The notes: generated from the letters alone by a model not told the origin. 64,000 nucleotides of DNA from CAWKCE01 sp032127035 (GCA_963848085.1 CAWKCE010000003.1:744001-808000), one strand, 5' to 3'; positions 33,580-44,943 are shown, counted from the stretch's first letter. Made by a program: numbers and translations.

Positions 33580-34058
33580 CGGGTTCCCCAGGTGTAGATC
33601 TGCTTGCGGAGCTTCAGGTAGACGAAGGTCTCGGTGTGACGGACGCCGGGGATCACCCGGATCCTCTTGTTGATCACGTCGAGCAGGTGGTCGTCGTCCT
33701 CGCAGACGACCTCGACGAGCAGGTCGTAGGCACCGGCGGTGATCACGACGTAGTCGACCTCCGGCATGGCTTCTAGCTGTTCGGCGGCGACCTCCATGTC
33801 ACCGTCGACCCGGATGCCGATCATCGCGGCTCGGGTGAATCCCACCGTCAGCGGGTCGGTGACCGCCACAATTTGCATGACACCGGACTCCAGCAGCCGC
33901 TGCACCCGCTGGCGGACCGCCGCCTCGGACAGTCCTACGGCCCGCCCGATCGTGGCGTACGGACGCCGGCCGTCCTGCTGGAGCTGTTCGATGATCGCCT
34001 TCGACACGTCGTCGAGAGCGGTGCCCGTGCTCCGCTCGCGGCTGACCATAGGGGGCAT
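33576..34058 (-). CDS. Lrp/AsnC-family regulator
   Basis: A 160-residue one-domain regulator. The helix-turn-helix is LDDVSKAIIEQLQQDGRRPY followed by ATIGRAVGLSEAAVRQRVQRL; the RAM effector domain holds VDYVVITAGAYDLLVEVVCED and IPGVRHTETFVYLKL. Start codons at 34058 and 34049 are both possible and neither has a clear ribosome binding site; the frame is open further up but without family sequence. It is divergent from the first aldehyde dehydrogenase gene and coupled to the aminotransferase gene, so it probably controls the amine pathway through the 220-bp divergent gap. Confidence 0.88.
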   Translation of the reverse strand: MPPMVSRERSTGTALDDVSKAIIEQLQQDGRRPYATIGRAVGLSEAAVRQRVQRLLESGVMQIVAVTDPLTVGFTRAAMIGIRVDGDMEVAAEQLEAMPEVDYVVITAGAYDLLVEVVCEDDDHLLDVINKRIRVIPGVRHTETFVYLKLRKQIYTWGTR

Positions 34059-34278
34059 CCTGACGCCTGGATCGGGTGCTGGCAAGTGAATCCGTCGCTG
34101 GTCGTGCTCGGGGCCACGAAATCGGTGCCTGGAGCATCCCCGCTCTGTCGGATCCGCCCGTCTGGGGCTAGGGTGACCTGCGGGCGGCCTGCCGCTCACC
34201 GGGACATTGCCGACTTCACCCGAACGACCACCGCAGGCGCGCAGCCGAACGCGTGCGCGCCCTTTCCGAGGAGCTTCC
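34059..34278. promoter_or_regulatory. divergent promoter region, Lrp gene and aldehyde dehydrogenase
   Basis: This 220-bp gap separates divergent transcription units and is the natural place for Lrp-type binding. TAGGGT within GGGCTAGGGTGACC near 34167-34172 could be a -10 for the rightward unit. The ribosome binding site CGAGGAG (34267-34273) serves the GTG at 34279. I see no clean palindrome. Confidence 0.35.
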
Positions 34279-35721
34279 GTGACCGACCGCGTCTTCCGCA
34301 ACTTCATCAACGGCGAGGCGGTCGACTCCGCCGGCGGCGAGCTGATGGACCTGATCAACCCCTCCACGGGCGAGGTGTTCGGCCAGGCTGCCAAGTCCAA
34401 TGCCGAGGATGTCGACCGTGCCTTCGGTGCCGCGTCGCAGGCCTACGAGTCGTGGCGCGACTCCACTCCTTCCGAGCGCTCCCTGGCGCTGCTCAAACTG
34501 GCCGACTCGATCGAGGACCACGCCGACGAGCTCGTCGCCCTCGAAAGCGAGAACACCGGCAAGCCGCTGGCACTGACCATGAGCGAGGAGATCCCGCCCA
34601 TGGTCGACCAGATCCGGTTCTTCGCCGGGGCAGCCCGCAACCTCGAGGGACGGTCGGCCGGCGAGTACATGGCCGGCCACACGTCGATGATCCGCCGCGA
34701 GCCGGTAGGGGTGGTGGGGCAGGTCGCCCCGTGGAACTACCCGATGATGATGGCGGTATGGAAGTTCGCACCGGCAGTTGCGGCCGGATGCACCACGGTC
34801 CTCAAGCCGTCGGACACCACGCCGGCGACGACGGTGCGGATGGCAGAGCTGGCCGCGGAGTTCCTCCCGCCGGGCGTGCTGAACGTCGTCACCGGTGACC
34901 GCGACACCGGGCGGGCGCTGGTGGACCACCCCACCCCACGGCTGATCTCGATCACCGGGTCTACTCGGGCCGGCATGCAGATCGCCGAGTCGGCGAGCAA
35001 GGACCTCAAGCGACTGCACCTGGAGCTCGGCGGCAAGGCCCCGGTCATCGTCTTCGACGACGCGGACATCGCAGCCGCCGCCGAGGCGATCGCCGTGGCG
35101 GGGTACTTCAACGCAGGCCAGGACTGCACGGCTGCCACCAGGGTCATCGCGGGGCCGGGCGTCTACGACGACTTCGTCGCGGCGCTGACCGAGCAGGCGA
35201 TGGCGGTTGCCACCACGTACGAGAACGGTCCTGGTGACGAGGACGCCCTCGTTCCGCCGGTCAACAACGCCAGTCAGTTCGAGCGGGTGCTCGGGTTCTT
35301 CGACCGGCTCCCCGACCACGCCAGAGTCACGACCGGTGGGGAGAAGATCGGGGACCGGGGCTACTACGTGAAGCCCTCGGTCATCGCGGACGTCAGGCAG
35401 GACGACGAGGTCATCCAGAGCGAGATCTTCGGGCCGGTCATCACCGTCCAGAAGTTTGCCGACGAGGCGGCCGCGCTGGCCATGGCCAATGGCGTCGACT
35501 ACGGCTTGGCGTCAAGCGTGTGGACCCGCGACTTCGGCCGGGCGATGCGCATGGCGCGCAGCCTCGACTTCGGCTGTGTCTGGATCAACACGCATATCCC
35601 GTTGGTCGCCGAGATGCCACACGGTGGCTTCAAGCACTCTGGCTACGGCAAGGACCTGTCCATGTACGGGTTCGACGACTACACGCGCATCAAGCACGTG
35701 ATGGCCAACATCGACTCGTGA
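34279..35721 (+). CDS. aminoaldehyde dehydrogenase (4-aminobutanal type)
   Basis: A 480-residue NAD-dependent aldehyde dehydrogenase. Key sites are VAPWNYPMMMAVWK, ISITGSTRAG, the catalytic Glu in LHLELGGKAP, the nucleophile Cys283 in GYFNAGQDCTAATR, and EIFGPVITV. GQDCTA around the nucleophile is typical of gamma-aminobutyraldehyde dehydrogenases, which oxidise the product of putrescine transamination to GABA; 5-aminopentanal is an equally possible substrate. GTG start after CGAGGAG. A strong terminator follows the gene. Confidence 0.88.
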   Translation: MTDRVFRNFINGEAVDSAGGELMDLINPSTGEVFGQAAKSNAEDVDRAFGAASQAYESWRDSTPSERSLALLKLADSIEDHADELVALESENTGKPLALTMSEEIPPMVDQIRFFAGAARNLEGRSAGEYMAGHTSMIRREPVGVVGQVAPWNYPMMMAVWKFAPAVAAGCTTVLKPSDTTPATTVRMAELAAEFLPPGVLNVVTGDRDTGRALVDHPTPRLISITGSTRAGMQIAESASKDLKRLHLELGGKAPVIVFDDADIAAAAEAIAVAGYFNAGQDCTAATRVIAGPGVYDDFVAALTEQAMAVATTYENGPGDEDALVPPVNNASQFERVLGFFDRLPDHARVTTGGEKIGDRGYYVKPSVIADVRQDDEVIQSEIFGPVITVQKFADEAAALAMANGVDYGLASSVWTRDFGRAMRMARSLDFGCVWINTHIPLVAEMPHGGFKHSGYGKDLSMYGFDDYTRIKHVMANIDS

Positions 35722-35726
35722 CCGCG

Positions 35727-35768
35727 TCTGGGGCAGGGCGGCACCGGTAGGTGTCGCCCTGCCCCAGA
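35727..35768 (+). terminator. strong stem-loop terminator
   Basis: An 18-bp stem starts 5 nt after the stop codon: the left arm reads TCTGGGGCAGGGCGGCAC, the loop CGGTAG, and the right arm GTGTCGCCCTGCCCCAGA, with one G-U pair. No T-run follows, as is usual in actinobacteria. It should separate the first aldehyde dehydrogenase from the second. The remaining 250 bp up to 36018 shows no further gene; a weak GACAGTAT word near 35878 may belong to the next promoter. Confidence 0.8.
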
Positions 35769-36018
35769 CCGCTTCCCGGCACCGCGCCAGGAGCCCGGGC
35801 AGATCACGATTTGGCACCTGATTTCGTTGCGCCGAGGCATCATCGCGACGGATCCGTAGGAGCAAGGGCCGGAGATCTGACAGTATCGGCGCCGCACGAC
35901 CGACCGGGCTGGACACCGTGGGCGACTTCGGCCGCGGGCGCCAGTGGTGCGCGTGGCAGGGGTAGCGTTGCGTCAGCGCGAGGCCGGGGACGGGACCGTC
36001 ATACGTCGAGGAGGGTCG

Positions 36019-37506
36019 ATGGGCGCAGCGAGCCAGTTCATCGCAGGGCGGTTGGTGGAGGGCACCTCCGGGCAGACAGATGACGTGCTGGACCCCTCCA
36101 ACGGCCAGGTCATCCAGACGGTCACGCTCGCCGGTGCCGAAGATGTCGACGCCGCGGTGAGTGCGGCCGCGTCGGCGTTTCCCGAGTGGTCGGGCGCGAC
36201 CCCTGGCGAGCGGTCAGCTCTGATGACCGAGTTCGCCCGCCTGCTGGGCGAGCGGGCCGGCGAGCTCGCCGGGGTCGAGAGCCGTCAGGCCGGGAAGCCC
36301 ATCAAGCTGGCGACCGAGTTCGACGTCCCGGGAACCGTGGACAACACCGCCTTCTTCGCAGGTGCGGCACGCAACCTGGAGGGCAAGGCGGCGGCCGAGT
36401 ACAGCCCGGACCACACCTCGATGGTGCGCCGGGAAGCGATCGGCGTGGTGGGGTCGATCGCTCCGTGGAACTACCCGCTACAGATGGCGGCGTGGAAGGT
36501 CCTTCCGGCGATCGCCGCTGGCAACACGATCGTCCTGAAGCCCGCTGAGCTGACCCCCTTGACCTCGCTGATGTTCGCCGAGACGGCATCCGACGCCGGC
36601 ATTCCGGCCGGGGTGGTCAACGTGCTCACCGGGCGCGGATCGGTCGTCGGAGAGGCGCTGACCGGGCACCCGAGCGTCTCGATGGTCTCCTTCACCGGGT
36701 CGACGCAGGTGGGCATCCGGGTGATGCAGAACGCTGCGCAGACCGCCAAGCGAGTGCACCTCGAGCTGGGTGGCAAGGCGCCGTTCGTGGTGTTCGACGA
36801 CGCCGATCTCGATGCGGCTGTCCAGGGCGCCGTCGCCGGGTCACTGATCAACACCGGCCAGGACTGCACTGCGGCCACCCGCGCCTACGTGCAGCGGCCT
36901 CTGTACGACGCCTTCGTCCAGGGCGTGGCTGACGTCATGTCGCAGGTCCGGCTGGGGCCGACCGACGACCCTGCGACGGACCAGGGCTCGCTGATCTCCG
37001 TCCGGCAGCAGGAGTCCGTCGCCGGGTTCGTCGAGCGGGCCCGGGGCTACGGGGCCAAGGTCGTGACCGGCGGCTCGATTCCAGGCGGCAAGCTCGCCAG
37101 CGGCGCCTACTACGAGCCCACGCTGGTCGTCGACGCGGCGCAGGACTCCGAGATCGTCCAGGACGAGATCTTCGGTCCCGTCCTGGTCGTGCTCCCGTTC
37201 GACGACGATGACGAGGGGCTGCGGTTGGCAAACGACACCCCGTACGGTCTGGCCGCCTCCATCTGGACGCGAGACGTGTTCCGGGCCATGCGGGGCACCA
37301 GCGAGATCCGGTCAGGCTGCGTCTGGGTCAACGACCACATCCCGATCATCAGCGAGATGCCTCACGGCGGCTACAAGCAGTCCGGCTTCGGCAAGGACAT
37401 GAGCACCTACTCTTTCGACGAGTACACGCAGGTCAAGCACGTCATGTACGACCGCACCGCGGTCGTGCGCAAAGACTGGCACCGGACGATCTTTGGCGAC
37501 CGGTGA
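36019..37506 (+). CDS. second aminoaldehyde dehydrogenase
   Basis: A 495-residue paralogue of the preceding enzyme. Sites: IAPWNYPLQMAAWK, VSFTGSTQVG, catalytic Glu in VHLELGGKAP, nucleophile Cys283 in INTGQDCTAATR, and EIFGPVLVV. The same GQDCTA context suggests aminoaldehyde substrates again; having two may separate C4 from C5 or C3 aldehydes. The ATG at 36019 follows GAGGAGGG. It heads a rightward unit through the polyamine transporter genes. Confidence 0.87.
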   Translation: MGAASQFIAGRLVEGTSGQTDDVLDPSNGQVIQTVTLAGAEDVDAAVSAAASAFPEWSGATPGERSALMTEFARLLGERAGELAGVESRQAGKPIKLATEFDVPGTVDNTAFFAGAARNLEGKAAAEYSPDHTSMVRREAIGVVGSIAPWNYPLQMAAWKVLPAIAAGNTIVLKPAELTPLTSLMFAETASDAGIPAGVVNVLTGRGSVVGEALTGHPSVSMVSFTGSTQVGIRVMQNAAQTAKRVHLELGGKAPFVVFDDADLDAAVQGAVAGSLINTGQDCTAATRAYVQRPLYDAFVQGVADVMSQVRLGPTDDPATDQGSLISVRQQESVAGFVERARGYGAKVVTGGSIPGGKLASGAYYEPTLVVDAAQDSEIVQDEIFGPVLVVLPFDDDDEGLRLANDTPYGLAASIWTRDVFRAMRGTSEIRSGCVWVNDHIPIISEMPHGGYKQSGFGKDMSTYSFDEYTQVKHVMYDRTAVVRKDWHRTIFGDR

Positions 37507-37559
37507 GGGCGGGATCGCCGAGATCCGGCATCGGCACACAACGCGGAGGAACAGCCAGC

Positions 37560-38789
37560 ATGACTTCTCACATCGATCTGCCCCAGGGCCCGGCCCCGCT
37601 CGTCGTCCCGGGCCGTCCCACCCGAGTGTCGCGGCGCAACTTCCTTCGCGGCGTCGGTGCCGGGGGTGCCGCCCTTGCCGGCTCCAGCCTGCTCGCCGCC
37701 TGCGGTACGTCGGGCACCTCGAACACGCCGGCCGCCGAGGTCCCTGACCTGTCGGACACCGACAAGACGCTGATCATCTCGAACTGGACGCTGTACATCG
37801 ACCGCAAGAAGGACGCCTCCGGCGAGCGGGTCTACCCGACTATCCAGAAGTTCGAGGCTGACTCCGGCGTGGCGGTGACCTACACCGAGGACGTCAACGA
37901 CAACGAGTCGTTCTTCAGCAAGGTCCAGCCGCAGCTCCAGGCGGGGCGTCCCTGTGGGCGCGACATGTTCATGCTGACCGACTGGATGGCCAGCAAGATG
38001 ATCCGGCTCGGCTGGCTCCAGAAGATCGACTATGACAACGTCCCCAACGCCGCGAACATCATCGACGCCCTCAAGACGCCGAGCTTCGACCCGAACCGCG
38101 AGTACTCCGTGCCGTGGCAGTCCGGGCAGACCGCGATCGGCGTCAACCGCGACGTGTACTCCGGCGAGATCACCTCGGTTCTCGACCTGTTCAGCAACCC
38201 GGACCTCAAGGGCCGGGTCACCGTCCTCACCGAGATGCGCGACACGATGGGTCTGATCATGCTGGCCCAGGGCGCCGACCCGGCGACGTTTGGCGACGCG
38301 GAGTGGGACGCGGCGCTGGCCGTGCTGCAGGACGCCGTCGACAGCGGCCAGATCCGCGGTTTCACGGGCAACGAGTACGCCGAAGGCCTGGCCAAGGGAG
38401 ACATCGCCGCCTGCATCGCGTGGTCGGGCGACGTCATCCAGCTGATCTTCGGCAAGGACAACGTCGAGCTGATCCTGCCCGAGGCCGGGTCGATGCTGTG
38501 GTCGGACAACATGATTATTCCGACGGGTGCTGAGCACAAGAAGAACGCCGAGCTGTGGATGGACTGGTACATGCAGCCCGATATCGCCGCCGAGCTGGCC
38601 GCCTGGGTCAACTACATCTGCCCGGTCGAGGGTGGGCAGGAGGCGATGGCCAAGATCGACAAGAGCCTGGTCGACAACTCGCTGATCTTCCCGACACCGG
38701 AGGACCTGGCCAACACGGCCATTTTCCGGGGGCTCAGCGAGGACGAGGACACCCGCTACACCGAGCAGTTCCAGGCGTTGTACACCTGA
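37560..38789 (+). CDS. potD: polyamine ABC transporter substrate-binding lipoprotein
   Basis: A 409-residue PotD/PotF-type binding protein. The export signal has a twin-arginine motif R25-R26-NFLRG and a lipobox LLAAC with lipidation site Cys48, so it is probably exported folded by Tat and anchored to the outer face of the membrane. The mature part includes IISNWTLYIDRK, VTYTEDVNDNESFFSKVQ and VPWQSGQTAIGVNRD; acidic and aromatic residues typical of spermidine/putrescine pockets are present. GCGGAGGA precedes the ATG. The three other transporter genes follow. Confidence 0.9.
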   Translation: MTSHIDLPQGPAPLVVPGRPTRVSRRNFLRGVGAGGAALAGSSLLAACGTSGTSNTPAAEVPDLSDTDKTLIISNWTLYIDRKKDASGERVYPTIQKFEADSGVAVTYTEDVNDNESFFSKVQPQLQAGRPCGRDMFMLTDWMASKMIRLGWLQKIDYDNVPNAANIIDALKTPSFDPNREYSVPWQSGQTAIGVNRDVYSGEITSVLDLFSNPDLKGRVTVLTEMRDTMGLIMLAQGADPATFGDAEWDAALAVLQDAVDSGQIRGFTGNEYAEGLAKGDIAACIAWSGDVIQLIFGKDNVELILPEAGSMLWSDNMIIPTGAEHKKNAELWMDWYMQPDIAAELAAWVNYICPVEGGQEAMAKIDKSLVDNSLIFPTPEDLANTAIFRGLSEDEDTRYTEQFQALYT

Positions 38790-38855
38790 TCGGCCCGGTG
38801 GTCGGTAGTGTCACCTGCCATCGTCCCTTCCGATCGAGATGGTGAGTCTGGACTG

Positions 38856-40037
38856 ATGACAGAACAGCAGAACGTCGAGCCGGCCGCGGCCCCCGTAGCC
38901 CGAGGGCCCGTGGCCGGTGGGGCGGACCTCCACATCGTCGAGGTGACCAAGCGATTCGGCGACTTCGTCGCGGTGGACGACCTGACGCTGACCATCCCGG
39001 CGGGGGCGTTCTTCGCCCTGCTCGGGCCGTCAGGGTGCGGGAAGACCACGATGCTGCGGATGGTGGCCGGTCTCGAGGAGCCGACGGCGGGCCGGATCGT
39101 GATCGGCGACCAGGACGTGACCGCCCTGCGGCCGTACCGCCGCCCGGTGAACACGGTCTTCCAGAACTACGCCCTGTTCCCGCACCTGGACATCTTCGAG
39201 AACGTCGCCTTCGGGTTGCGGCGGAAAGGATCCAAGACCGTCAAGGCCGACGTCGAGCGCATGCTCGAGCTGGTGGAGCTGTCCACGTACGCCCGACGCA
39301 AGCCGACGCAGCTGTCCGGCGGGCAACAGCAGCGAGTGGCGGTTGCCCGGGCCCTGGTCAACAACCCCGAGGTGCTCCTCCTCGACGAGCCGTTGGGCGC
39401 CCTCGACCTCAAGCTCCGTCGGCAGATGCAGATCGAGCTGAAGCGCATCCAGACCGACGTGGGCATCACGTTTGCGCACGTCACCCACGACCAGGAGGAG
39501 GCCATGACGATGGCCGACACCATCGCGGTGATGAATGCGGGGAGGATCGAGCAGATGGGTGCGCCCATGGACCTCTACGAGAACCCGGTGACCACCTTCG
39601 TCGCGAACTTCCTCGGCCAGTCCAACCTCATTCGTGGCACGATCACCGGGACGTCCGGGGGCGACTCGCTGCTCGACGTGCAGGGGGTCCGGATGGCCAT
39701 GCCGACCTCTCGGGTGCACTCCGCCGAGCCGGACGTGTGGGTGGGGGTCCGGCCCGAGAAGATGCATGTCGAGCGGGCGGGCTCCCCGACGGCCGAGGGG
39801 CACAACCTGGTGTCAGCGGCGATCAGCGACGTCAGCTACATCGGGGTCTCCACCCAGTACCTTGCGCGGCTGCCCTGGGGACAGGAAGTCGGCATCTTCG
39901 CGCAGAACATGACCACCCAAGGCCCCCTCCGGGTCGGTGACGAGGTGTCTCTCAGCTGGGATCCGGCGAACACCTTCGCCCTCGACGCCCAGCAGGACGC
40001 CGACGCCGGCGCGGAGAAGATCGAGGGCGACGCGTGA
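38856..40037 (+). CDS. potA: polyamine ABC transporter ATP-binding protein
   Basis: A 393-residue ATPase of the PotA type. Walker A is G56-PSGCGKTT, the Q-loop VFQNYALFPHLDIFENV, signature LSGGQQQRVAVARAL, Walker B LLLDEPLGALDLKLR and switch His in VTHDQEEAM. A C-terminal TOBE domain (about 300-375) has VRPEKMHVERAG. ATG at 38856 is chosen; the in-frame GTG at 38808 would add 16 unrelated residues. GTGA overlap with potB. Confidence 0.92.
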   Translation: MTEQQNVEPAAAPVARGPVAGGADLHIVEVTKRFGDFVAVDDLTLTIPAGAFFALLGPSGCGKTTMLRMVAGLEEPTAGRIVIGDQDVTALRPYRRPVNTVFQNYALFPHLDIFENVAFGLRRKGSKTVKADVERMLELVELSTYARRKPTQLSGGQQQRVAVARALVNNPEVLLLDEPLGALDLKLRRQMQIELKRIQTDVGITFAHVTHDQEEAMTMADTIAVMNAGRIEQMGAPMDLYENPVTTFVANFLGQSNLIRGTITGTSGGDSLLDVQGVRMAMPTSRVHSAEPDVWVGVRPEKMHVERAGSPTAEGHNLVSAAISDVSYIGVSTQYLARLPWGQEVGIFAQNMTTQGPLRVGDEVSLSWDPANTFALDAQQDADAGAEKIEGDA

Positions 40038-40981
40038 GCGCGGTCCCGGTCACTGCAAAGAAGGACACCGGCGCGGACACGGCTCAGGCCGTCGGGACCC
40101 GCTGGTGGACGCCGTATGCCCTTCTGTCGCCGGGCATGCTCTGGCTGATCGTGTTCTTCGCCGTCCCGACGATCACCTTGGTCAGCACCTCGCTGCAGTC
40201 CGGGACGCTCGAGAGCGGCTTCAGCTTCACCTTCGAGTTCGGCAACTACGTCGACGCGGTGAGCGGGTCGTGGGACGTCTACCTCAAGTCGCTCGTCTAC
40301 TCACTGCTGGCGACGCTGTCGTGCCTGGCGATCGCCTACCCGCTGGCCTACACGATGGCCTTCAAGGCCGGTCGCTGGAAGAACATCATGCTGGTGCTTG
40401 TCATCGCACCGTTCTTCACGTCCTTTCTGCTTCGCACCAACGCCTGGAAGACCATCCTGTCGGACAACGGATTCGTCGTGACGTGGATGCACAACCTGGG
40501 GATCCTGGATGTCCTTCACGCCATCCAGATCCCGGTCGTCTTCGCCGACGGCATCAGCGGAGCCGACCGAGTCCTCCAGACGCCGCTGGGCGTCATCGCG
40601 GGCCTCACCTACAACTTCCTGCCGTTCATGACACTGCCGCTGTACGCAAGCCTGGAGCGGATCGACGTCCGCCTGATCGAGGCCGGCCAGGACCTCTACG
40701 CGACCCCGTGGACGGCGTTCCGCAAGGTCACCTTCCCGCTGTCCCTTCCCGGCGTCGTCGCGGGAACCCTGCTGACCTTCATCCCGGCGGCAGGTGACCC
40801 GGTCAACGCCAGCCTGCTGGGCGGGCCGCGTGACGCCATGGTGGGCAACAAGATCTACAACACCTTCTACCGGCTGTTCGACTATCCGCTGGCCGCAGCC
40901 CTGTCGGTGATCCTGATGGCGATGATCGTCACCTTGGTCACGCTCTACGTCAGACGAGCTGGAACGGAGGAGCTGGTCTGA
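40034..40981 (+). CDS. potB: polyamine ABC transporter permease PotB
   Basis: A 315-residue inner-membrane subunit with six predicted membrane helices. The coupling-helix (EAA) region reads EAGQDLYATPWTAFRKVTFP, followed by LSLPGVVAGTLLTFIPA. Start GTG overlaps the potA stop. It pairs with PotC to form the translocation channel for putrescine/spermidine-type substrates. Confidence 0.92.
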   Translation: MSAVPVTAKKDTGADTAQAVGTRWWTPYALLSPGMLWLIVFFAVPTITLVSTSLQSGTLESGFSFTFEFGNYVDAVSGSWDVYLKSLVYSLLATLSCLAIAYPLAYTMAFKAGRWKNIMLVLVIAPFFTSFLLRTNAWKTILSDNGFVVTWMHNLGILDVLHAIQIPVVFADGISGADRVLQTPLGVIAGLTYNFLPFMTLPLYASLERIDVRLIEAGQDLYATPWTAFRKVTFPLSLPGVVAGTLLTFIPAAGDPVNASLLGGPRDAMVGNKIYNTFYRLFDYPLAAALSVILMAMIVTLVTLYVRRAGTEELV

Positions 40982-41859
40982 TGGCCACCGAGACGATCAG
41001 CCGCCAGGCGTCCATGACGGCGCCGACCGACCTCCCGCCTGCTCCCAGGTCCAACGTCCTGCTGCGGCTCTGGCGGTGGCTCCGGTCGCACGTCATCGCG
41101 ATCCTCGGGGTGCTGGCGCTGGTCTACATGTTCGCACCGGTCTTCGTGGTGGTGCTGTTCTCGTTCAACAGCCCCATCGGCAGGTTCAACTACACGTGGA
41201 ACGAGTTCAGCCTCACGGCCTGGACGGATCCGTGCAAGGACCCGTTGATGTGCGACGCGGTCAGGCTCAGCCTCACGATCGGCATGATCTCGACGATCGT
41301 GGCGACGCTTCTCGGGACGCTGATCGCGTTTGCCCTGGGGCGTCATCGGTTCCGCGGCCGCGCGACCACCAACGTGCTGATCTTCCTGCCGATGGCCACC
41401 CCAGAGGTGGTCATGGGCTCGTCGCTGCTGGCGCTGTTCGTGAACATGGGAGTCGACGGCCAGCTCGGAGCGTGGTCGGTCACGATCGCGCACATCATGT
41501 TCAGCATCAGCTTCGTCGTGGTCACGGTGAAGGCCCGGATCGCCGGGCTCGATCCGAGGCTGGAGCAGGCCGCGATGGACCTGTACGCCGACGAGCGCAC
41601 CACCTTCCGCAAGGTCACGTTCCCGTTGGTGCTCCCCGGCATCGTGGCGGCGGCTCTGTTGGCGTTCTCCTTGTCCTTCGACGACTACGTCATCACGCAG
41701 TTCACCGCCGGCCAATCGACAACGTTCCCGATCTTCGTGTGGACGGCGTCGCTGCGCGGAATCCCACCCGAGGCCAACGTCGTGGGGTCGTTCATGTTCA
41801 TCGTCGCCTTCGCGATCGTCCTGCTTCCGGAGCTCCTCCGACGCAAGAAGCCCGTCTGA
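40981..41859 (+). CDS. potC: polyamine ABC transporter permease PotC
   Basis: A 292-residue permease, partner of PotB. Six membrane helices follow a 35-residue lead. The EAA region reads EQAAMDLYADERTTFRKVTF then PLVLPGIVAAALLAF, and SLSFDDYVITQF is typical of PotC. Its ATG shares one base with the potB stop codon. Confidence 0.92.
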   Translation: MATETISRQASMTAPTDLPPAPRSNVLLRLWRWLRSHVIAILGVLALVYMFAPVFVVVLFSFNSPIGRFNYTWNEFSLTAWTDPCKDPLMCDAVRLSLTIGMISTIVATLLGTLIAFALGRHRFRGRATTNVLIFLPMATPEVVMGSSLLALFVNMGVDGQLGAWSVTIAHIMFSISFVVVTVKARIAGLDPRLEQAAMDLYADERTTFRKVTFPLVLPGIVAAALLAFSLSFDDYVITQFTAGQSTTFPIFVWTASLRGIPPEANVVGSFMFIVAFAIVLLPELLRRKKPV

Positions 41860-41911
41860 GCGACGGCTGCACCGCCGACCCGCACCCGTACCTCGTGAGT
41901 TGGGAACCGAA

Positions 41912-43342
41912 GTGAGTCCGCTCCGATCCGATCCGATGAGGGTCGACCCGAGTGTCCTGTCGTCGCTGGCCGATGCCGCCCCGCGGTCGTTCTGGCTGGA
42001 CGACCCAGCAGCGCCCCTCCCGGAGCCGGCACTCGTCGGCGAGACGCGCTGTGACCTGCTGGTGGTCGGCGGCGGCTTCACCGGGCTGTGGACCGCCCTG
42101 CAGGCCAAGGAGGAGGACCCCAGCCTCGATGTCGTGCTCGTCGATGGCCACCAGGTGGGATGGGCGGCGTCGGGCCGCAATGGCGGCTTCGTGGCGGCCA
42201 GCCTGACCCACGGCGTCCTCAACGGGGTCGACCGTTTCCCCGACGAGATGCCGGTGCTCGCTCGGATGGGCGAGGAGAACCTCGACGGCATCGAGCAGGC
42301 CCTGCAGCGCCACAGCATCGACGCTGACTGGTGGCGCAGCGGCGAGCTGACCGTCGCGACCGAGCAGTGGCAGCTGGAGAACCTGGACCACCTCGTCGAG
42401 CAGGAGAAGCGGTTTGGGGGATCGGTGGAACGTTGGGACGGCGACCGAACCCGCGCCGAGGTGGCCTCGCCCACCTACCTCGGGGGCGCCTTCGACCCGA
42501 CTGGTGGTGCGCTGGTCAACCCGGCGAAGCTCGCCTGGGGACTGGCCGACGCGTGCCGCAGCCTCGGCGTCCGGGTGTACGAGAACACCAAAGTCACCGA
42601 TCTGTCGGATGCCGGCGGTCCGATCCTGGCTACCACTGGGTACGGGTCGGTTCGTGCCGCGAAGGTGGCGTTGGCGACGAACGTGTTCCCCAACCTGGTC
42701 CGGCGCGCCCGGAGCTACGTCATTCCGGTGTGGGACTACGTGCTCACGACCGAGCCCCTGAGTCAGCAGCAGCTGGCTGAGATCGGCTGGCAGCAGAAGA
42801 TGGGGATCGGAGACTCGTCCAACCAGTTCCACTACTACCGGCTCACCGCAGACAACCGGATCGTGTGGGGCGGCTACGACGCCATCTACTACTACGGCAG
42901 TGGGATGGACAGCCGCCATGAGCAGCGCCCGCAGACGTTCGGGAAGCTGGCCGAGCACTTCTTCGCCACCTTCCCGCAGCTTGAAGGGGTCCGCTTCAGC
43001 CACGCCTGGGGCGGAGCCATCGACACGTGCAGCCGGTTCTGCGCGTTCTGGGGCAGCGCTTACGGCGGCCGGGTGGCGTATGTCATGGGCTACACCGGGC
43101 TCGGCGTCGCGGCCACTCGCTTCGGTGGCCGGGTGATGCTGGACATGCTGTCCGGGCAGCCCACCGAGCGCACCGGGCTCGACTTCGTCCAAAGCAAGCC
43201 GATGCCCTTCCCGCCGGAGCCCTTCCGGTTCGCCGGGGTCCAGGCCACGCGGTGGTCGATCGACCGGGCGGACCGGAACGAGGGCCGACGCAACCTGTGG
43301 CTTCGCTCGCTGGACCGGCTGGGTCTCGGTTTCGACAGCTGA
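41912..43342 (+). CDS. second FAD-dependent amine oxidoreductase, PuuB/DAO family
   Basis: A 476-residue flavoprotein related to the minus-strand enzyme at 30053-31438. It has FAD loop LLVVGGGFTGLWTAL, VGWAASGRNGGFVAASLTHG, GGYDAIYYYGSG and a C-terminal YVMGYTGLGVAATRFGGRV. GTG 41912 is chosen (GGGAA 6 nt upstream); TTG 41900 and ATG 41936 are alternatives. Being within the transporter unit, it probably oxidises an imported amine or its acylated form. Substrate not determinable. Confidence 0.85.
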   Translation: MSPLRSDPMRVDPSVLSSLADAAPRSFWLDDPAAPLPEPALVGETRCDLLVVGGGFTGLWTALQAKEEDPSLDVVLVDGHQVGWAASGRNGGFVAASLTHGVLNGVDRFPDEMPVLARMGEENLDGIEQALQRHSIDADWWRSGELTVATEQWQLENLDHLVEQEKRFGGSVERWDGDRTRAEVASPTYLGGAFDPTGGALVNPAKLAWGLADACRSLGVRVYENTKVTDLSDAGGPILATTGYGSVRAAKVALATNVFPNLVRRARSYVIPVWDYVLTTEPLSQQQLAEIGWQQKMGIGDSSNQFHYYRLTADNRIVWGGYDAIYYYGSGMDSRHEQRPQTFGKLAEHFFATFPQLEGVRFSHAWGGAIDTCSRFCAFWGSAYGGRVAYVMGYTGLGVAATRFGGRVMLDMLSGQPTERTGLDFVQSKPMPFPPEPFRFAGVQATRWSIDRADRNEGRRNLWLRSLDRLGLGFDS

Positions 43343-43449
43343 GCGAGGTCCGCGCCTTGCCTGCGGATCGCTGCTCAGCGAGACTGGCCGTTGAGATCAC
43401 GCGCGTCACCATGTCGGCGTCGCCACGCTCGAGCACCTGAAAGGTCGCC

Positions 43450-44943
<1,494 letters not shown>

